A DNA stretch of 38,458 nt from positions 1 to 38,458 of the forward strand of contig NZ_JANFAK020000083.1 of the NCBI RefSeq assembly GCF_024721315.2, in the 5' to 3' direction. A program made the translations under genes and the position numbers. Shown here piece by piece: positions 16,059 to 24,089 of the stretch. How positions within the stretch are numbered: position 1 is the first letter of the stretch; each line of letters opens with the position of its first letter. The DNA comes from Streptomyces sp. Isolate_45 (GTDB taxonomy: Bacteria > Actinomycetota > Actinomycetes > Streptomycetales > Streptomycetaceae). The notes beneath the pieces are model-generated. The model ran no database searches. It was not told where the DNA came from and worked only from the letters and a program-made list of their open reading frames with translations.

Positions 16059-16171
16059 GTGCCGTTTCTCTCCCGAATCGGACACACAAAGCGACCAAAA
16101 CACGTCCTGAGCTGGGAAGTTGGCCTCAAAATGGGGTCCGCGAGCCGCTTTCCGGGGCTCACAAATCCAAG

Positions 16172-16204
16172 AAAAAAACCCCCGGAAACCTGTCCGAGGG
16201 GGCG
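16172..16204 (-). terminator. Rho-independent terminator, leftward
   Basis: On the minus strand: an eight-base-pair G/C stem (one bulged T) with a short loop, then a run of seven T. It lies about 235 bp after the stop of the TetR gene at 16439 and before the SARP2 promoter, insulating the two. An uninterrupted U-tract is unusual for Streptomyces. Confidence 0.8.
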
Positions 16205-16438
16205 TGAACGACTCAGAACCAACCAACCGGTCCGGCCACTTGGTCGCATTGATCAAGGTTCGCGTACGAGCAGTAACGCTGACGGTGCCGTCGGGAACCG
16301 GCCAGGCACCGGCTGGAACCGGCCGCGAGCACCTCGTCGAAGCGGCCTGGACCGGAGGGGACTTCGGCGACGCGCCTCGGGAGCGCGTGCCGGACGCCGC
16401 GAGGCGGACGGGAGGTTGACGGCAGGCGCCAGGGGCGG

Positions 16439-17110
16439 TCAGTAGGGCAACGAGGCCCGGACCGCGTCCGAGCCGTCCGGGACGAGCTCCCCGAGGGAGC
16501 CCCGCGCGGCGAGCCGCGGCAACATCAGCTGCCAGTACGGGGTGACGCCGGAGGGGCCGAACTGGCGGGACCCACCGGCCCCGGCCCCGGCCCCGAGGAC
16601 CCCGAAGCCGACCATCGCCGCCACCACGGCGGCGGCCGCCGCCTGCGGGGACACCCCGTCCGCCAGCCGGCCTTCGCGCTGGGCGGCACGGAAGGTGCCC
16701 TCGACCCACCGCTGCCACTGCACGCGCAGGTCCCAGCCGGCGCCGCCGCCCCGCGCGGTCAGGGTGACCGCTCCGGTGCCCGCGCACAGACCGAAGCCCG
16801 CGTTGACGACGGGATCGCGGGCCAGCAGCTCCATCAGCTCGTGCGTGGAGTCGACGAGCGCCTGGAGGGCGTTCCCGTCGGGGACCCTGGACACCGTGAT
16901 CGTGCGCAGGGTCGCCGACGCCCGCCGCGCCACGGCCTCGGCCAAGGCGGTCTTGCTGCCGAAATGGAAGTGCAGCCCGCCGGCGCTGACGCCGGCGCGC
17001 TTGCTGATGGCCGCGATGGAGGCGGTGACGAACCCCTCCTCCGCGAACACCTCGGCGGCGGCTCGCACCAGGACTTCACGCGTGCGGGCGGCACGTTCCT
17101 GCTTGACCAT
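16439..17110 (-). CDS. GBL-receptor-family TetR regulator, pseudo-receptor type
   Basis: 223 aa. MVKQERAARTREVLVRAAAEVF and GVSAGGLHFHFGSK mark the GBL-receptor branch. It closely resembles the product of 28183-28806 (same MVKQERAART start, VRAAAE, HFHF, DGVSPQ/EGVSPQ segment), and both lie upstream of a SARP of the same subgroup, so they belong to a duplicated cassette. Central region has Trp126, Trp132 and Trp135. Start ATG 17110 with GGAG; a perfect dyad (17121-17140) abuts the ribosome site, so it is probably autorepressed. Ligand unknown; ScbR2-like proteins of this kind bind antibiotics rather than GBLs. Confidence 0.88.
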   Translation of the reverse strand: MVKQERAARTREVLVRAAAEVFAEEGFVTASIAAISKRAGVSAGGLHFHFGSKTALAEAVARRASATLRTITVSRVPDGNALQALVDSTHELMELLARDPVVNAGFGLCAGTGAVTLTARGGGAGWDLRVQWQRWVEGTFRAAQREGRLADGVSPQAAAAAVVAAMVGFGVLGAGAGAGGSRQFGPSGVTPYWQLMLPRLAARGSLGELVPDGSDAVRASLPY

Positions 17111-17120
17111 GAGGACTCCA

Positions 17121-17140
17121 CAAACCGCCCCGGCGGTTTG
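17121..17140 (-). promoter_or_regulatory. Operator dyad next to the ribosome site of the pseudo-receptor gene
   Basis: Perfect inverted repeat CAAACCGCC / GGCGGTTTG with a 2-nt centre, ending 10 bp before the ATG. Same half-site as at 11416 and 16032. Strong candidate for autorepression. Confidence 0.8.
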
Positions 17141-17211
17141 CCGGGGCTATGAACATCCCCCATGGTCTGTGCCGGTAATCGAACCGGATCTGAGCCGTGC
17201 TTGAGCGCGGC

Positions 17212-17895
17212 TCAGGTGTGGACGGGCTCCCCGACCGAGGCGGCCGCGGCCGCCTCGTCCAGCAGTCTGATCTCCGCCGCCACCGTGGAACCCCGCTCTG
17301 CGCCCAGATCCAGCCGCGCCAGCACCGCGGGCACCGCGATGCTCGGGTAGAAGTGCTGGTAGAAGACCGAGACCCGGTACTCGATGTCCGCGCGGTCGGT
17401 CAGGGTCTGCGAGTAGATCTGCACCCCCGCCCAACCGGCGGAGAGGGCCCACGCCGCCTCCGCGGTGTTCACGTGGGGGAGCAGCTCCCCCTGCGCCTTG
17501 GCCTGGAGGATCACGTCCTCGGTGACCTGGATCCAGCCGGGCACGGAACCGCCGCCGAAGATCTCGCGCATGTCGGGCCCGAGGGAGAGCCTGGTACCGG
17601 CGCTGAGCAGGGGGTTGTGCTTGGTGCGGTAGGCGAGCACCATGCCGAGGTCGAAGAGCTCCTGGAGCTTGATCTCGCGCGGCGGAACGGTGCCCTCGGT
17701 GTACTGCTCGTCGAGGATGCCGCGGGCCAGATCCTGCTTCGAGGCGAAATGAAAGTAGAGCGCGCCCTTGGTGACCCCGGCCTTGGCGAGGATGTCCGCG
17801 ATGGTGGCGGCCTCGAACCCCCGCTCGTCGAAGACTGCGGCTGCCGCTTCCAAGATCACACGACGCGTGCGCACTGCACGCTCCTGACGTGCCAC
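17212..17895 (-). CDS. Gamma-butyrolactone receptor (ArpA/ScbR/SrrA type)
   Basis: 227 aa. Full canonical receptor: MARQERAVRTRRVILEAAAAVFDERGF, then GVTKGALYFHFASKQDLA, and Trp121 in VPGWIQVTED at the position of the ligand-pocket Trp of ArpA and CprB. Known: such receptors repress afsA-type, SARP and their own genes until a GBL binds. Start GTG 17895 with GGAGG 4 nt upstream. Divergent from afsA (18409), the classic scbR-scbA layout, across a 513-bp region with three operator-like elements. Of the six receptor-like proteins in this window, this is the most likely true receptor. Confidence 0.93.
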   Translation of the reverse strand: MARQERAVRTRRVILEAAAAVFDERGFEAATIADILAKAGVTKGALYFHFASKQDLARGILDEQYTEGTVPPREIKLQELFDLGMVLAYRTKHNPLLSAGTRLSLGPDMREIFGGGSVPGWIQVTEDVILQAKAQGELLPHVNTAEAAWALSAGWAGVQIYSQTLTDRADIEYRVSVFYQHFYPSIAVPAVLARLDLGAERGSTVAAEIRLLDEAAAAASVGEPVHT

Positions 17896-17960
17896 GATGC
17901 CTCCGATACACAGTGGGTGACTACGGACGGATCCCCTAGAGGACCCCCTCCCCCCATTAA

Positions 17961-17987
17961 AACCAACCAGAAGGTCCGTATTTTATC
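17961..17987 (-). promoter_or_regulatory. Candidate receptor operator upstream of the receptor gene
   Basis: Imperfect dyad with AACCAACCAG and GTCCGTATTTTATC flanking a short centre, resembling published autoregulatory elements. On the minus strand TTGATA overlaps its edge as a possible -35. About 65 bp from the receptor start. Confidence 0.5.
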
Positions 17988-18126
17988 AACCCGCAAACCA
18001 TAACGCCTACGGACACACGAGCCTCCCTCAACCCCCTTTTGCGGGGCACGCGCGGTGACCGAGTAGTTGATCATGGAGCGTGCCGGCTGCCGATTCCTCG
18101 CTGGAGGATGACTCGCAGTCACCTTT

Positions 18127-18156
18127 AAGAAACAACCGCCCGGTCGGTTCTTTATC
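18127..18156. promoter_or_regulatory. Candidate receptor operator in the middle of the divergent region
   Basis: AACCG / CGGTT with a 6-nt centre, flanked by AAGAAAC and TCTTTATC, similar to the ACCAACCGGTTCTTT form of autoregulatory element. Confidence 0.55.
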
Positions 18157-18326
18157 TGGCTCGCATGGCTCAATTTACACCCCCCGCCGCCGCCCCTCTG
18201 GTAGGCCTCCTACCCCACGGTTACCCCTGTGCGGCCTGCGGGCGCGCCAAGGGCCCACGGCCTCCACCACCCTCTGTCGAACCCGTCCGGCCGGGGCGCG
18301 TTCGATAAGTGGAAGGCCGTATTTCC

Positions 18327-18356
18327 TTGCAAATAAAACCGGAGAGTACGTATCTT
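18327..18356 (+). promoter_or_regulatory. afsA promoter with operator-like spacer
   Basis: -35 TTGCAA (18327-18332), 18 bp, -10 TATCTT (18351-18356). The spacer contains AAAACCGGAGAGTAC, an operator-like half-site. Same architecture and identical -10 as the response regulator promoter at 11411. Confidence 0.6.
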
Positions 18357-18408
18357 ACGTCGCAGAGTGCTCGTTCCATCCGTCAACCTCGGCTCTGCGG
18401 AGAGGTCC

Positions 18409-19392
18409 ATGACCCTGCTCACGTTCGAGAACAACACCACCGCACCCACTGCCCCGCGCACGGAGGGCGGTCAGTGGACGACGCGTTGTAACGACATTCA
18501 GCAGCAGCTCACCAGCACGGTTCCCCGGGAGTACGTCCACCGGAGCGCGGTGGCCGAGGTGTTCCTGACCGGGTACGAACGGATAGGCGACGACGTCTTC
18601 CGGGTGAGCGCCCAGTGGCCCCGCGCCCACATGTTCTTCACCAGCGCCGACGGCCTCAGCCACGACCCGGTGCAGGCCGCGGAGACGATCCGCCAGGCGG
18701 GACTCCTGCTGGCCCACGCCGAGTACGGCGTACCCCTCACCCACAACGCCCTGGTCTGGAGCCTCGGTTTCAAGACCGAGCCCGCCGAGATGTTCATCGG
18801 TACCAGCCCCAGCGACCTCGAACTCATCGTGGTCTGCCGGGACTTCGCCTGGCAGGGCAACCGCTTCTCGGGGTTCATCGAGGTGACGCTCAGGCGCGGG
18901 GACCGGATCGCGGCCACCGGCTCGGGGCTCTTCAGCTGCGTGTCCCCCGCGGTGTACCGCAGACTCCGCGGCGAGTACGCCACGGCGTCCTCGTCACTGC
19001 GCATGGGCCCCTACCCGGCCCCGATCCCGGCGGAACTGGCCGGCCGGATCTCCCCGGCGGACGTGGTCCTCGCCGCCGGCGACCGGCCGGGCCGCTGGCT
19101 GCTCAGCCCCAACTTCGGGCACCCGGTCCTCTTCGAGCACGCCAACGACCACCACCCGGGCATGGTGCTGATCGAGGCCGCCCGGCAGGCCGCCTGCGGC
19201 GTGCTGGAGGGCGAAGCGTTCAAGCCCACCGGCATCGACAGCTTCTTCCACAGCTACGCCGAGCTCGACACCCCCTGCTGGATCGAGACCGAGGTCGCCC
19301 ACTCCACGGACCCCGCCGTGCGCATCGTGCAGGTCACCGGCCACCAGGGCGACGTGAAGACCTTCGAGGCCACCGTCACCGGCACCGTCTGA
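18409..19392 (+). CDS. afsA: AfsA-family gamma-butyrolactone synthase
   Basis: 327 aa, usual AfsA length. It contains the two AfsA hot-dog repeats: VPREYVHRSAVAEVFLTG near residue 38 and the second at ISPADVVLA to FGHPVLFEHANDHHPGMVLIEAARQA; both are family signatures. Known: AfsA condenses a beta-ketoacyl-ACP with dihydroxyacetone phosphate, the key step to GBL signals. Start ATG 18409 after GGAGAGG; upstream in-frame ATG 18367 lies inside the promoter. It is divergent from the receptor gene and convergent with an epimerase-like gene. The product acyl chain cannot be told from sequence. Confidence 0.94.
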   Translation: MTLLTFENNTTAPTAPRTEGGQWTTRCNDIQQQLTSTVPREYVHRSAVAEVFLTGYERIGDDVFRVSAQWPRAHMFFTSADGLSHDPVQAAETIRQAGLLLAHAEYGVPLTHNALVWSLGFKTEPAEMFIGTSPSDLELIVVCRDFAWQGNRFSGFIEVTLRRGDRIAATGSGLFSCVSPAVYRRLRGEYATASSSLRMGPYPAPIPAELAGRISPADVVLAAGDRPGRWLLSPNFGHPVLFEHANDHHPGMVLIEAARQAACGVLEGEAFKPTGIDSFFHSYAELDTPCWIETEVAHSTDPAVRIVQVTGHQGDVKTFEATVTGTV

Positions 19393-19409
19393 GGCCGGCG
19401 ACACCGGCC
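19393..19409. terminator. Terminator hairpin between afsA and the convergent epimerase gene
   Basis: GGCCGG / CCGGCC with a 5-nt loop, starting right after the afsA stop codon. Short stem, no U-tract. Confidence 0.55.
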
Positions 19410-19423
19410 GGGCCGCGGCGCGC

Positions 19424-20362
19424 TCAGAGCCCCAGCCGCTCCCGGTACCAAGGGGCGTACGCCCCGAACCCCTCCGTCAATCGCGGACCGGGTTCGGCAC
19501 CGACCAGCTTCCACAGCGCGCCGCTGTCGTACCAGTGGTCGGTGGTCAGCAGGGAAAGCCTGCGCCGGGTGGCCGGATCACCGGCCGCCCCCAACCGCTC
19601 CAGCGCCTGGTCGAGGGTGATGTCGCCCTCCGGCAGGGCGATTCCGAGTGCCCGCCCCACGGTGGTGATCAGCTCGCGGGACGTCACCGGCTCCGGATGG
19701 CTCGCGTGCAGCACCTGCCCGCCGGGCAGCGCGGGCAGCCGGGCCAGGTCCACGAGGGCCCCCGCGAGCGCATCCGCGGAGATCATCGAGATGCGCGCAC
19801 GGCCGCCGTCCACCCAGTTCGGCAGCGTGCCCATCAGCTGCACCAGCGCGGGAACAAGCCAGATGTCGCCACGCCCGTAGACCAGGTGCGGGCGCAGGAC
19901 GGTTCCGCCCGCCGCGAGGACCAGCCGCTCACCCTCCAGCCGCGTGATGCTGGTGGGGGAGGAAGGCCGTTCCTCCAACTGTCCCTCGGCCTCGCCCCGG
20001 TGCGGAACGTCCCGGTACACGGCGGCGGTGCCCAGGTGCACGAACCGCCGTACCCCGGCCCGCCCGGCCTCCGTCAACAGCGCGCGGGTCCCTTCGGCGT
20101 TGACCGCCCGGCACTCCGCCTCGGTGCCCCCGATCCGGGCCGCGAGGTGCAGGACGGTGGTGACGCCCTCGCAGATCCCGCGCAGCGAGGCGGGATCGGT
20201 GAGGTCGCCGGTCACGACCTCGGCGGTGGCCGCGCCGGCGGGCGAGTTCCGGTGGTGGGTGAGCAGCCGGAGCGCGGGGCCGCCGTCCTCGGACAGCAGG
20301 GCCGTCACGTGGGAACCGACGAAGCCGGCGCTTCCCGTCACGAGTATCCGCTCGGGTGTCAA
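19424..20362 (-). CDS. NAD-dependent epimerase/dehydratase-like protein with altered active site
   Basis: 312 aa extended SDR. Nucleotide motif GSAGFVGSH near residue 10, LHLAAR near 93, and HLGTAAVY near 149. The expected YxxxK is replaced: the matching segment reads SITRLEGERL, with Ser and Leu in the Tyr and Lys positions, so normal SDR catalysis is doubtful. TTG start at 20360-20362 with GGAAGG 6 nt upstream. Convergent with afsA. Known: epimerase/dehydratase-type genes (for example jadW2) accompany afsA homologues and modify GBLs, so a role in signal maturation is a reasonable inference; a binding or regulatory role is the alternative. Confidence 0.75.
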   Translation of the reverse strand: MTPERILVTGSAGFVGSHVTALLSEDGGPALRLLTHHRNSPAGAATAEVVTGDLTDPASLRGICEGVTTVLHLAARIGGTEAECRAVNAEGTRALLTEAGRAGVRRFVHLGTAAVYRDVPHRGEAEGQLEERPSSPTSITRLEGERLVLAAGGTVLRPHLVYGRGDIWLVPALVQLMGTLPNWVDGGRARISMISADALAGALVDLARLPALPGGQVLHASHPEPVTSRELITTVGRALGIALPEGDITLDQALERLGAAGDPATRRRLSLLTTDHWYDSGALWKLVGAEPGPRLTEGFGAYAPWYRERLGL

Positions 20363-20436
20363 CTGCTGCCTTCCGCCGGTTCCATGGTCGTCCGTCGCCA
20401 GTTTATGACCCCGCGGGCGGACCGTACGCTGGGAAC

Positions 20437-20910
20437 ATGATCAGCTCATCACTGCGACTGGTGCCCGTCACGGAGGAGAACTTCGAGGCGGTGTGCGCGG
20501 TACGCGTCGCCCCGGCCCAGGAACACCTCGTCTCCCCCGTCGTGAAGTCGCTGGCGGAGGCGTACGTCCACGGACCGGTGGCCTGGCCGCGGGCCGTCGT
20601 CGACGGCGACGAGATCGTCGGCTTCGTCATGGCGTTCGTCGACATCGTGTGGAATCCCGCGAAGGACCCGGACGAACGGCGCTCCGGCATCTGGCGGCTC
20701 AACGTCGCCGCCGCCCACCAGGGCAAGGGCTACGGCCGTTTCGCGGTGGGCGCCGTCCTCCAGGAACTGCGCGAGCGCGCCGCGTCCGAGGCCTTCGTCT
20801 GCTGGAGCGGCGGTCCGGGCAGCCCGGAGCCCTTCTACCTCGGCCTGGGGTTCCGGCCGACCGGCGAGCTCAGCGGCGACCAGACGGTCGCCGTCCTCCC
20901 GCTCCCCTGA
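20437..20910 (+). CDS. GNAT-family N-acetyltransferase
   Basis: 157 aa. Acetyl-CoA motif A reads RLNVAAAHQGKGYGRFAV (Q-x-x-G-x-G/A type), followed by FYLGLGFRPTGEL, typical of the spermine/diamine or PaiA-like GNAT subgroup. Substrate unknown. The ATG at 20437 has only a weak GGGA; a TACGCT -10 box ends 6 nt before it, so a leaderless mRNA is likely. Overlapping in-frame sequence upstream belongs to the divergent epimerase gene. Looks like an ordinary accessory gene with no tie to the polyketide cluster. Confidence 0.85.
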   Translation: MISSSLRLVPVTEENFEAVCAVRVAPAQEHLVSPVVKSLAEAYVHGPVAWPRAVVDGDEIVGFVMAFVDIVWNPAKDPDERRSGIWRLNVAAAHQGKGYGRFAVGAVLQELRERAASEAFVCWSGGPGSPEPFYLGLGFRPTGELSGDQTVAVLPLP

Positions 20911-20942
20911 CGGGCCGCGGGTCGGTCGTGTCCTCGAAGTCC

Positions 20943-20965
20943 CGTCCCGCCCGGCGGGCGGGACG
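20943..20965. terminator. Bidirectional terminator between convergent genes
   Basis: Perfect 10-bp stem CGTCCCGCCC / GGGCGGGACG with loop GGC, between the GNAT gene (+) and the AraC gene (-). Confidence 0.85.
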
Positions 20966-20975
20966 ACGACACCTC

Positions 20976-21962
20976 CTACGGCAGCACGACGGTGCGCCCC
21001 ACCCCCACCCCCGTGGAGGACGGAGCCGCCCCGGCCCGGAACTCCTGCGGGCTGACCCCCCGTACCCGCTTGAAGGCCGCCGACAGGGCGAAGGGCGTCC
21101 CGTAGCCCACCCTGCGGGCCACCGTCGCCACCGTCGCGTCCGGCTCGCGCAGCAGGTCGGCGGCCAGGGCGATCCGCCAGCCCGTGAGGTAGGCGACCGG
21201 CGGCTCCCCGACCAGCTGCGTGAAGCGGCGGGCCATCGAGGCACGTGACACCCCGGCCTTGCGGGCGAGTTCCTCCACCGTCCAACCGTGCGCGGGGTTC
21301 TCGTGCAGCAGCCGCAACGCCGCCCCCACGACGGGATCGCCCTGCGCCCGGTACCAGGCCGGCGCCCCCGATCCGGGAGCGGCGAGCCAGGCCCGCAGGA
21401 CCCCGATCAGCAGCAGGTCGAGCAGCCGGTCGAGGACGATCTCCTGACCGGGCTCGTCCCTGGACACCTCCGCGGCCAGCAACGTGATCAGGGTGGCGTC
21501 CGCGGTGCCCGCGGGACGGACCAGGACCGTGGGCAGGGCCCCCAGCAGCCGCCGGCCGATCTCGCTGGGCGCCTGGTAGGTGCCGCTCAACAGCACCACC
21601 GATCCGGCGTCGACGGCCCGCGCGCCCCAGGTGCGCACCCCCAACGCCATGGTGTCGGTGACGTCCTCGCCGTCGCCCGTACTGCACCGCTGGTCGGGGC
21701 CGACGGTCACCTGCACCGGGGTGCCCGGCGCGTCCGCGACGGTGTACGGCACGGGCCCCCGTACGACGGCCACGTCACCGGGGCCGACCAGGACCGGCTC
21801 GCCCCCGTCGGGCAGCAGCCAGGCCGTTCCCCGTACGGGTGTCATCACCGAGAGCGGGGCCCGGTCCTCGACCCGCAGCGACCAGGGCGGGTTGAAGACG
21901 GACTTCTGCAGATAGGCGCCGCGCGCCTTGGGCCCTTCGAGCAGTCCGGTGAGCGTGTCCAT
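20976..21962 (-). CDS. AraC-family regulator with cupin-like sensor domain
   Basis: 328 aa. N-terminal cupin-type domain to about residue 190 (PLSVMTPVRGTAWLL, GPGDVAVVRGPVPYTV) and C-terminal double HTH: WTVEELARKAGVSRASMARRF and VATVARRVGYGTPFALSAAF, ending with RGVSPQEFR. ATG 21962 after GGGGAGGATGG. It lies 40 bp downstream of the NmrA-like reductase gene on the same strand and likely forms an operon with it. Known: cupin-6/AraC proteins often regulate an adjacent oxidoreductase gene. No link to the angucycline pathway is visible. Confidence 0.9.
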   Translation of the reverse strand: MDTLTGLLEGPKARGAYLQKSVFNPPWSLRVEDRAPLSVMTPVRGTAWLLPDGGEPVLVGPGDVAVVRGPVPYTVADAPGTPVQVTVGPDQRCSTGDGEDVTDTMALGVRTWGARAVDAGSVVLLSGTYQAPSEIGRRLLGALPTVLVRPAGTADATLITLLAAEVSRDEPGQEIVLDRLLDLLLIGVLRAWLAAPGSGAPAWYRAQGDPVVGAALRLLHENPAHGWTVEELARKAGVSRASMARRFTQLVGEPPVAYLTGWRIALAADLLREPDATVATVARRVGYGTPFALSAAFKRVRGVSPQEFRAGAAPSSTGVGVGRTVVLP

Positions 21963-22002
21963 GACCCCATCCTCCCCGTACCGGGCGGCCGCCGTAGCCC
22001 TC

Positions 22003-22836
22003 TCAGACGTTCCAGACCCCGGTGGCGGCGGCCTCACGGGCGTAGTCGGCGAAGTCCCTCGGCTTACGCCCGAGCACTTCCTCCACCCCGTTGACCAGGT
22101 GCGCGTTGCGACCGTCGAGGATCAGCGCGAACAGGTCGGCGAAGTCCTCCGGCAGGCCCTGGTCGCGCAGCACCGCCCGGTAGTCGGCGTCCGACACCGG
22201 CACGTAGGCGATGTCCCGGCCGGTCACCTTCGACAGTTCGGCGGCGACGTCGGCGAAGCTGAGCAGGCGCGGCCCGGACAGTTCGTACGTCCTGCCGATG
22301 TGCCGGTCGTCGGTGAGCGCGGCGACCACCACGTCGGCGATGTCGTCGGCGTCGACGAAGGGTTCGACGGCGTCGGCCGTCGGCAGGGCGATCTCCCCGG
22401 CCAGTACGGGGTCCAGGAAGAAGCTCTCGTCGAAGTTCTGGTTGAACCAGCTCGCGCGGACGACGGTCCAGTCCCCGCCCGAGGCCTTCAGCAGGTGCTC
22501 GCTGTGCTCGGCGGCCTCCTCGCCCCGCCCGGACAGCAGCACCAGCCGGCCGGCCCCCGCCGCGACGGCCTGCTCGGCGAACGCGCCGATCTGCTCGGCG
22601 GCGCCGGGGAAGGCCAGGTCGGGGTAGTAGGTGACGTACACGCGGTCGACGCCTTCCAGCGCCGGGCCCCAGGTGGCGGGCTCGTGCCAGTCGAAGGCGG
22701 GTTCGCCGGTGCGCGATCCGATCCGGACCGGCCGGCCCAGGTGCGCCAGCTTGTCCGCGACCCGCCGGCCGGTCTTGCCGTTGCCCCCGATGACCAGGGT
22801 GAGCTTCTGCGTCGTCTCGTTCTCGTTCTTCGTCAT
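22003..22836 (-). CDS. NmrA-like NAD(P)-binding reductase
   Basis: 277 aa. Rossmann motif GGNGKTGRRVADKL near residue 17, then VRASWFNQNF and FVDADDIADVVVAAL, typical of NmrA/HSCARG-type atypical SDRs (quinone reductase or redox-sensor relatives). ATG 22836 is chosen by the conserved N-terminus TLVIGGNGKTG; a GAGGG lies unusually close (1-2 nt), so a leaderless message is possible. Divergent from the flavoprotein gene at 22964 across 127 bp that contain a perfect 12-bp palindrome, and co-directional with the AraC gene. Confidence 0.88.
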   Translation of the reverse strand: MTKNENETTQKLTLVIGGNGKTGRRVADKLAHLGRPVRIGSRTGEPAFDWHEPATWGPALEGVDRVYVTYYPDLAFPGAAEQIGAFAEQAVAAGAGRLVLLSGRGEEAAEHSEHLLKASGGDWTVVRASWFNQNFDESFFLDPVLAGEIALPTADAVEPFVDADDIADVVVAALTDDRHIGRTYELSGPRLLSFADVAAELSKVTGRDIAYVPVSDADYRAVLRDQGLPEDFADLFALILDGRNAHLVNGVEEVLGRKPRDFADYAREAAATGVWNV

Positions 22837-22945
22837 GCCCTCAGTCAACCGCCGGGCCGTGCGACGCGACATCGCTGAAAAGCTCATCCGCATACGCGTG
22901 CGTCCACGTCCACGTTCGACCCTCAACAACAGCCGTGGGCAGGGA

Positions 22946-22957
22946 ATGTGATCACAT
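22946..22957. promoter_or_regulatory. 12-bp palindrome between divergent genes
   Basis: ATGTGATCACAT, perfect, immediately upstream of the flavoprotein start (22964). Possible operator for the AraC protein or another regulator; no evidence beyond position. Confidence 0.45.
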
Positions 22958-22963
22958 GACGGT

Positions 22964-23506
22964 ATGAGGACCCTCTATCTGTTCTGTTCCGCCGCCCCGC
23001 CCGTCTTCGACGTGGCCCACGTGATCGAGGACGCCCAGTCGCGCGGCTGGGACGTGTGCCTCGGCCTGACCCCGACGGCGGCGCGGTGGGTGGCCGGCAG
23101 CCTGGACGGCCTCGCCGCACTGACCGGCAACCCGGTGCGCTGGCAGTACAAGATGCCCGGCGAGCCCGACGTATGGCCCGCCGCGGACGCGCTGCTGTTC
23201 GCGCCCGCCACCTTCAACTCGGTGAACGCCTGGGCGCTCGGCCTCACCGACCGCTTCGCCGTGGGCGTCGCAGCCGAGGCCCTCGGCAAGGGCGTCCCGG
23301 TGGTGGCCATGCCCTGCACGAACGCCGCGCTCGCCGCGCACCCGCAGTTCGAGCAGTCCCTGACGGTGCTGCGCGGTGCGGGCGCCGAAGTCCTCTACGG
23401 CGAGGGCGGGTTCGTGCCCGGCCCGGCCGGCATCGACGCCCCGCCGCACTTCCCGTGGCAGGTGGCGCTCGACGCCGTGGACCGGGCGGGCACCGCGCCG
23501 GCCTGA
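22964..23506 (+). CDS. Flavoprotein of the HFCD / PPC-decarboxylase-like family
   Basis: 180 aa. The start TLYLFCSAAPP and the segments APATFNSVNAWALGLTDRF and MPCTNAALAAHP parallel the FMN-binding and PxMN loops of homo-oligomeric flavin Cys decarboxylases (CoaC N-terminal domain, EpiD). Conserved His of that family is not evident in the first third, so decarboxylase activity is uncertain. Many Streptomyces genomes carry such a small stand-alone flavoprotein; function is unknown to me. ATG 22964 has no clear ribosome site. Confidence 0.75.
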   Translation: MRTLYLFCSAAPPVFDVAHVIEDAQSRGWDVCLGLTPTAARWVAGSLDGLAALTGNPVRWQYKMPGEPDVWPAADALLFAPATFNSVNAWALGLTDRFAVGVAAEALGKGVPVVAMPCTNAALAAHPQFEQSLTVLRGAGAEVLYGEGGFVPGPAGIDAPPHFPWQVALDAVDRAGTAPA

Positions 23507-23540
23507 CCGGGGCCGGCCGGCGCGCCCGTCGTGGCGCCCG

Positions 23541-24047
23541 CTACTCGCCGGTGGTCCCGTCGATCGCCTCGCGCAGCAGGTCGGCGTGTCCGTTGTGCCG
23601 CGCGTACTCCTCGATCATGTGCGCCAGGACGTAGCGCAGGGAGTACCCCTGATCGCCGTACCGGCCCTGCTCGTCGAGGGATTCCGCGACCGCGACGATC
23701 TTCCGGGAGCGCTCGCAGGTGTCCTCCCAGATCCGGAAGGACTCCTGCGGGTCCGCGTCCTCGACCCGGAACTCCGTCCACTCCCCCGCCTCGTCCTTCG
23801 GGAAGTAGCCGCGGACGTCCTCGCCGCCCACCACGTTGCGGAACCAGCCCCGTTCAACCTCCGCGAGGTGGCGTACCAACCCGAGCAGGCTGAGCCCGGA
23901 CGGCGGCACGGCCTTGCGCCGCAGCTGTTCGGCGGACAGTCCCGCGCACTTCATCATCAGGGTGTCGCGCTGCCACTGCAGGACGCTGGTGAGGGTCTCC
24001 CGCTCGTCACCGGTCAGTACGGGGCGGGTCCGCTGTTCGTCGTTCAT
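23541..24047 (-). CDS. DinB-superfamily protein (DUF664-like)
   Basis: 168 aa four-helix bundle pattern. Putative metal-binding His triad: His in LVRHLAEVERGW and two in MIEEYARHNGHADLLRE, at the positions conserved in DinB/YfiT proteins. Known members are metal-dependent thiol transferases (mycothiol or bacillithiol related) or of unknown role. ATG 24047; a GATGAT -10-like box ends 6 nt before it, suggesting leaderless translation. Ordinary accessory gene. Confidence 0.87.
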   Translation of the reverse strand: MNDEQRTRPVLTGDERETLTSVLQWQRDTLMMKCAGLSAEQLRRKAVPPSGLSLLGLVRHLAEVERGWFRNVVGGEDVRGYFPKDEAGEWTEFRVEDADPQESFRIWEDTCERSRKIVAVAESLDEQGRYGDQGYSLRYVLAHMIEEYARHNGHADLLREAIDGTTGE

Positions 24048-24089
24048 CGGGCGATCATCACAGCCGTACGGACCCGCCCCGGCGGTGTT

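Larger units (their letters stand above)
15989..16438. other. Long regulatory gap upstream of SARP2
   Basis: 450 bp, no gene. It contains the SARP2 operator (16032-16058) and a strong leftward terminator (16172-16204). The remaining part (16205-16438) shows GAACCGGC-type direct repeats near 16295-16320 and nothing else I recognise. Confidence 0.6.
17896..18408. other. Divergent receptor-afsA regulatory region
   Basis: 513 bp, AT-richer than its surroundings, no gene. It holds three operator-like elements (17961-17987, 18127-18156, 18331-18356) and the afsA promoter. A short CCCC-TTTTGC-GGGG hairpin is near 18031. Confidence 0.7.
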
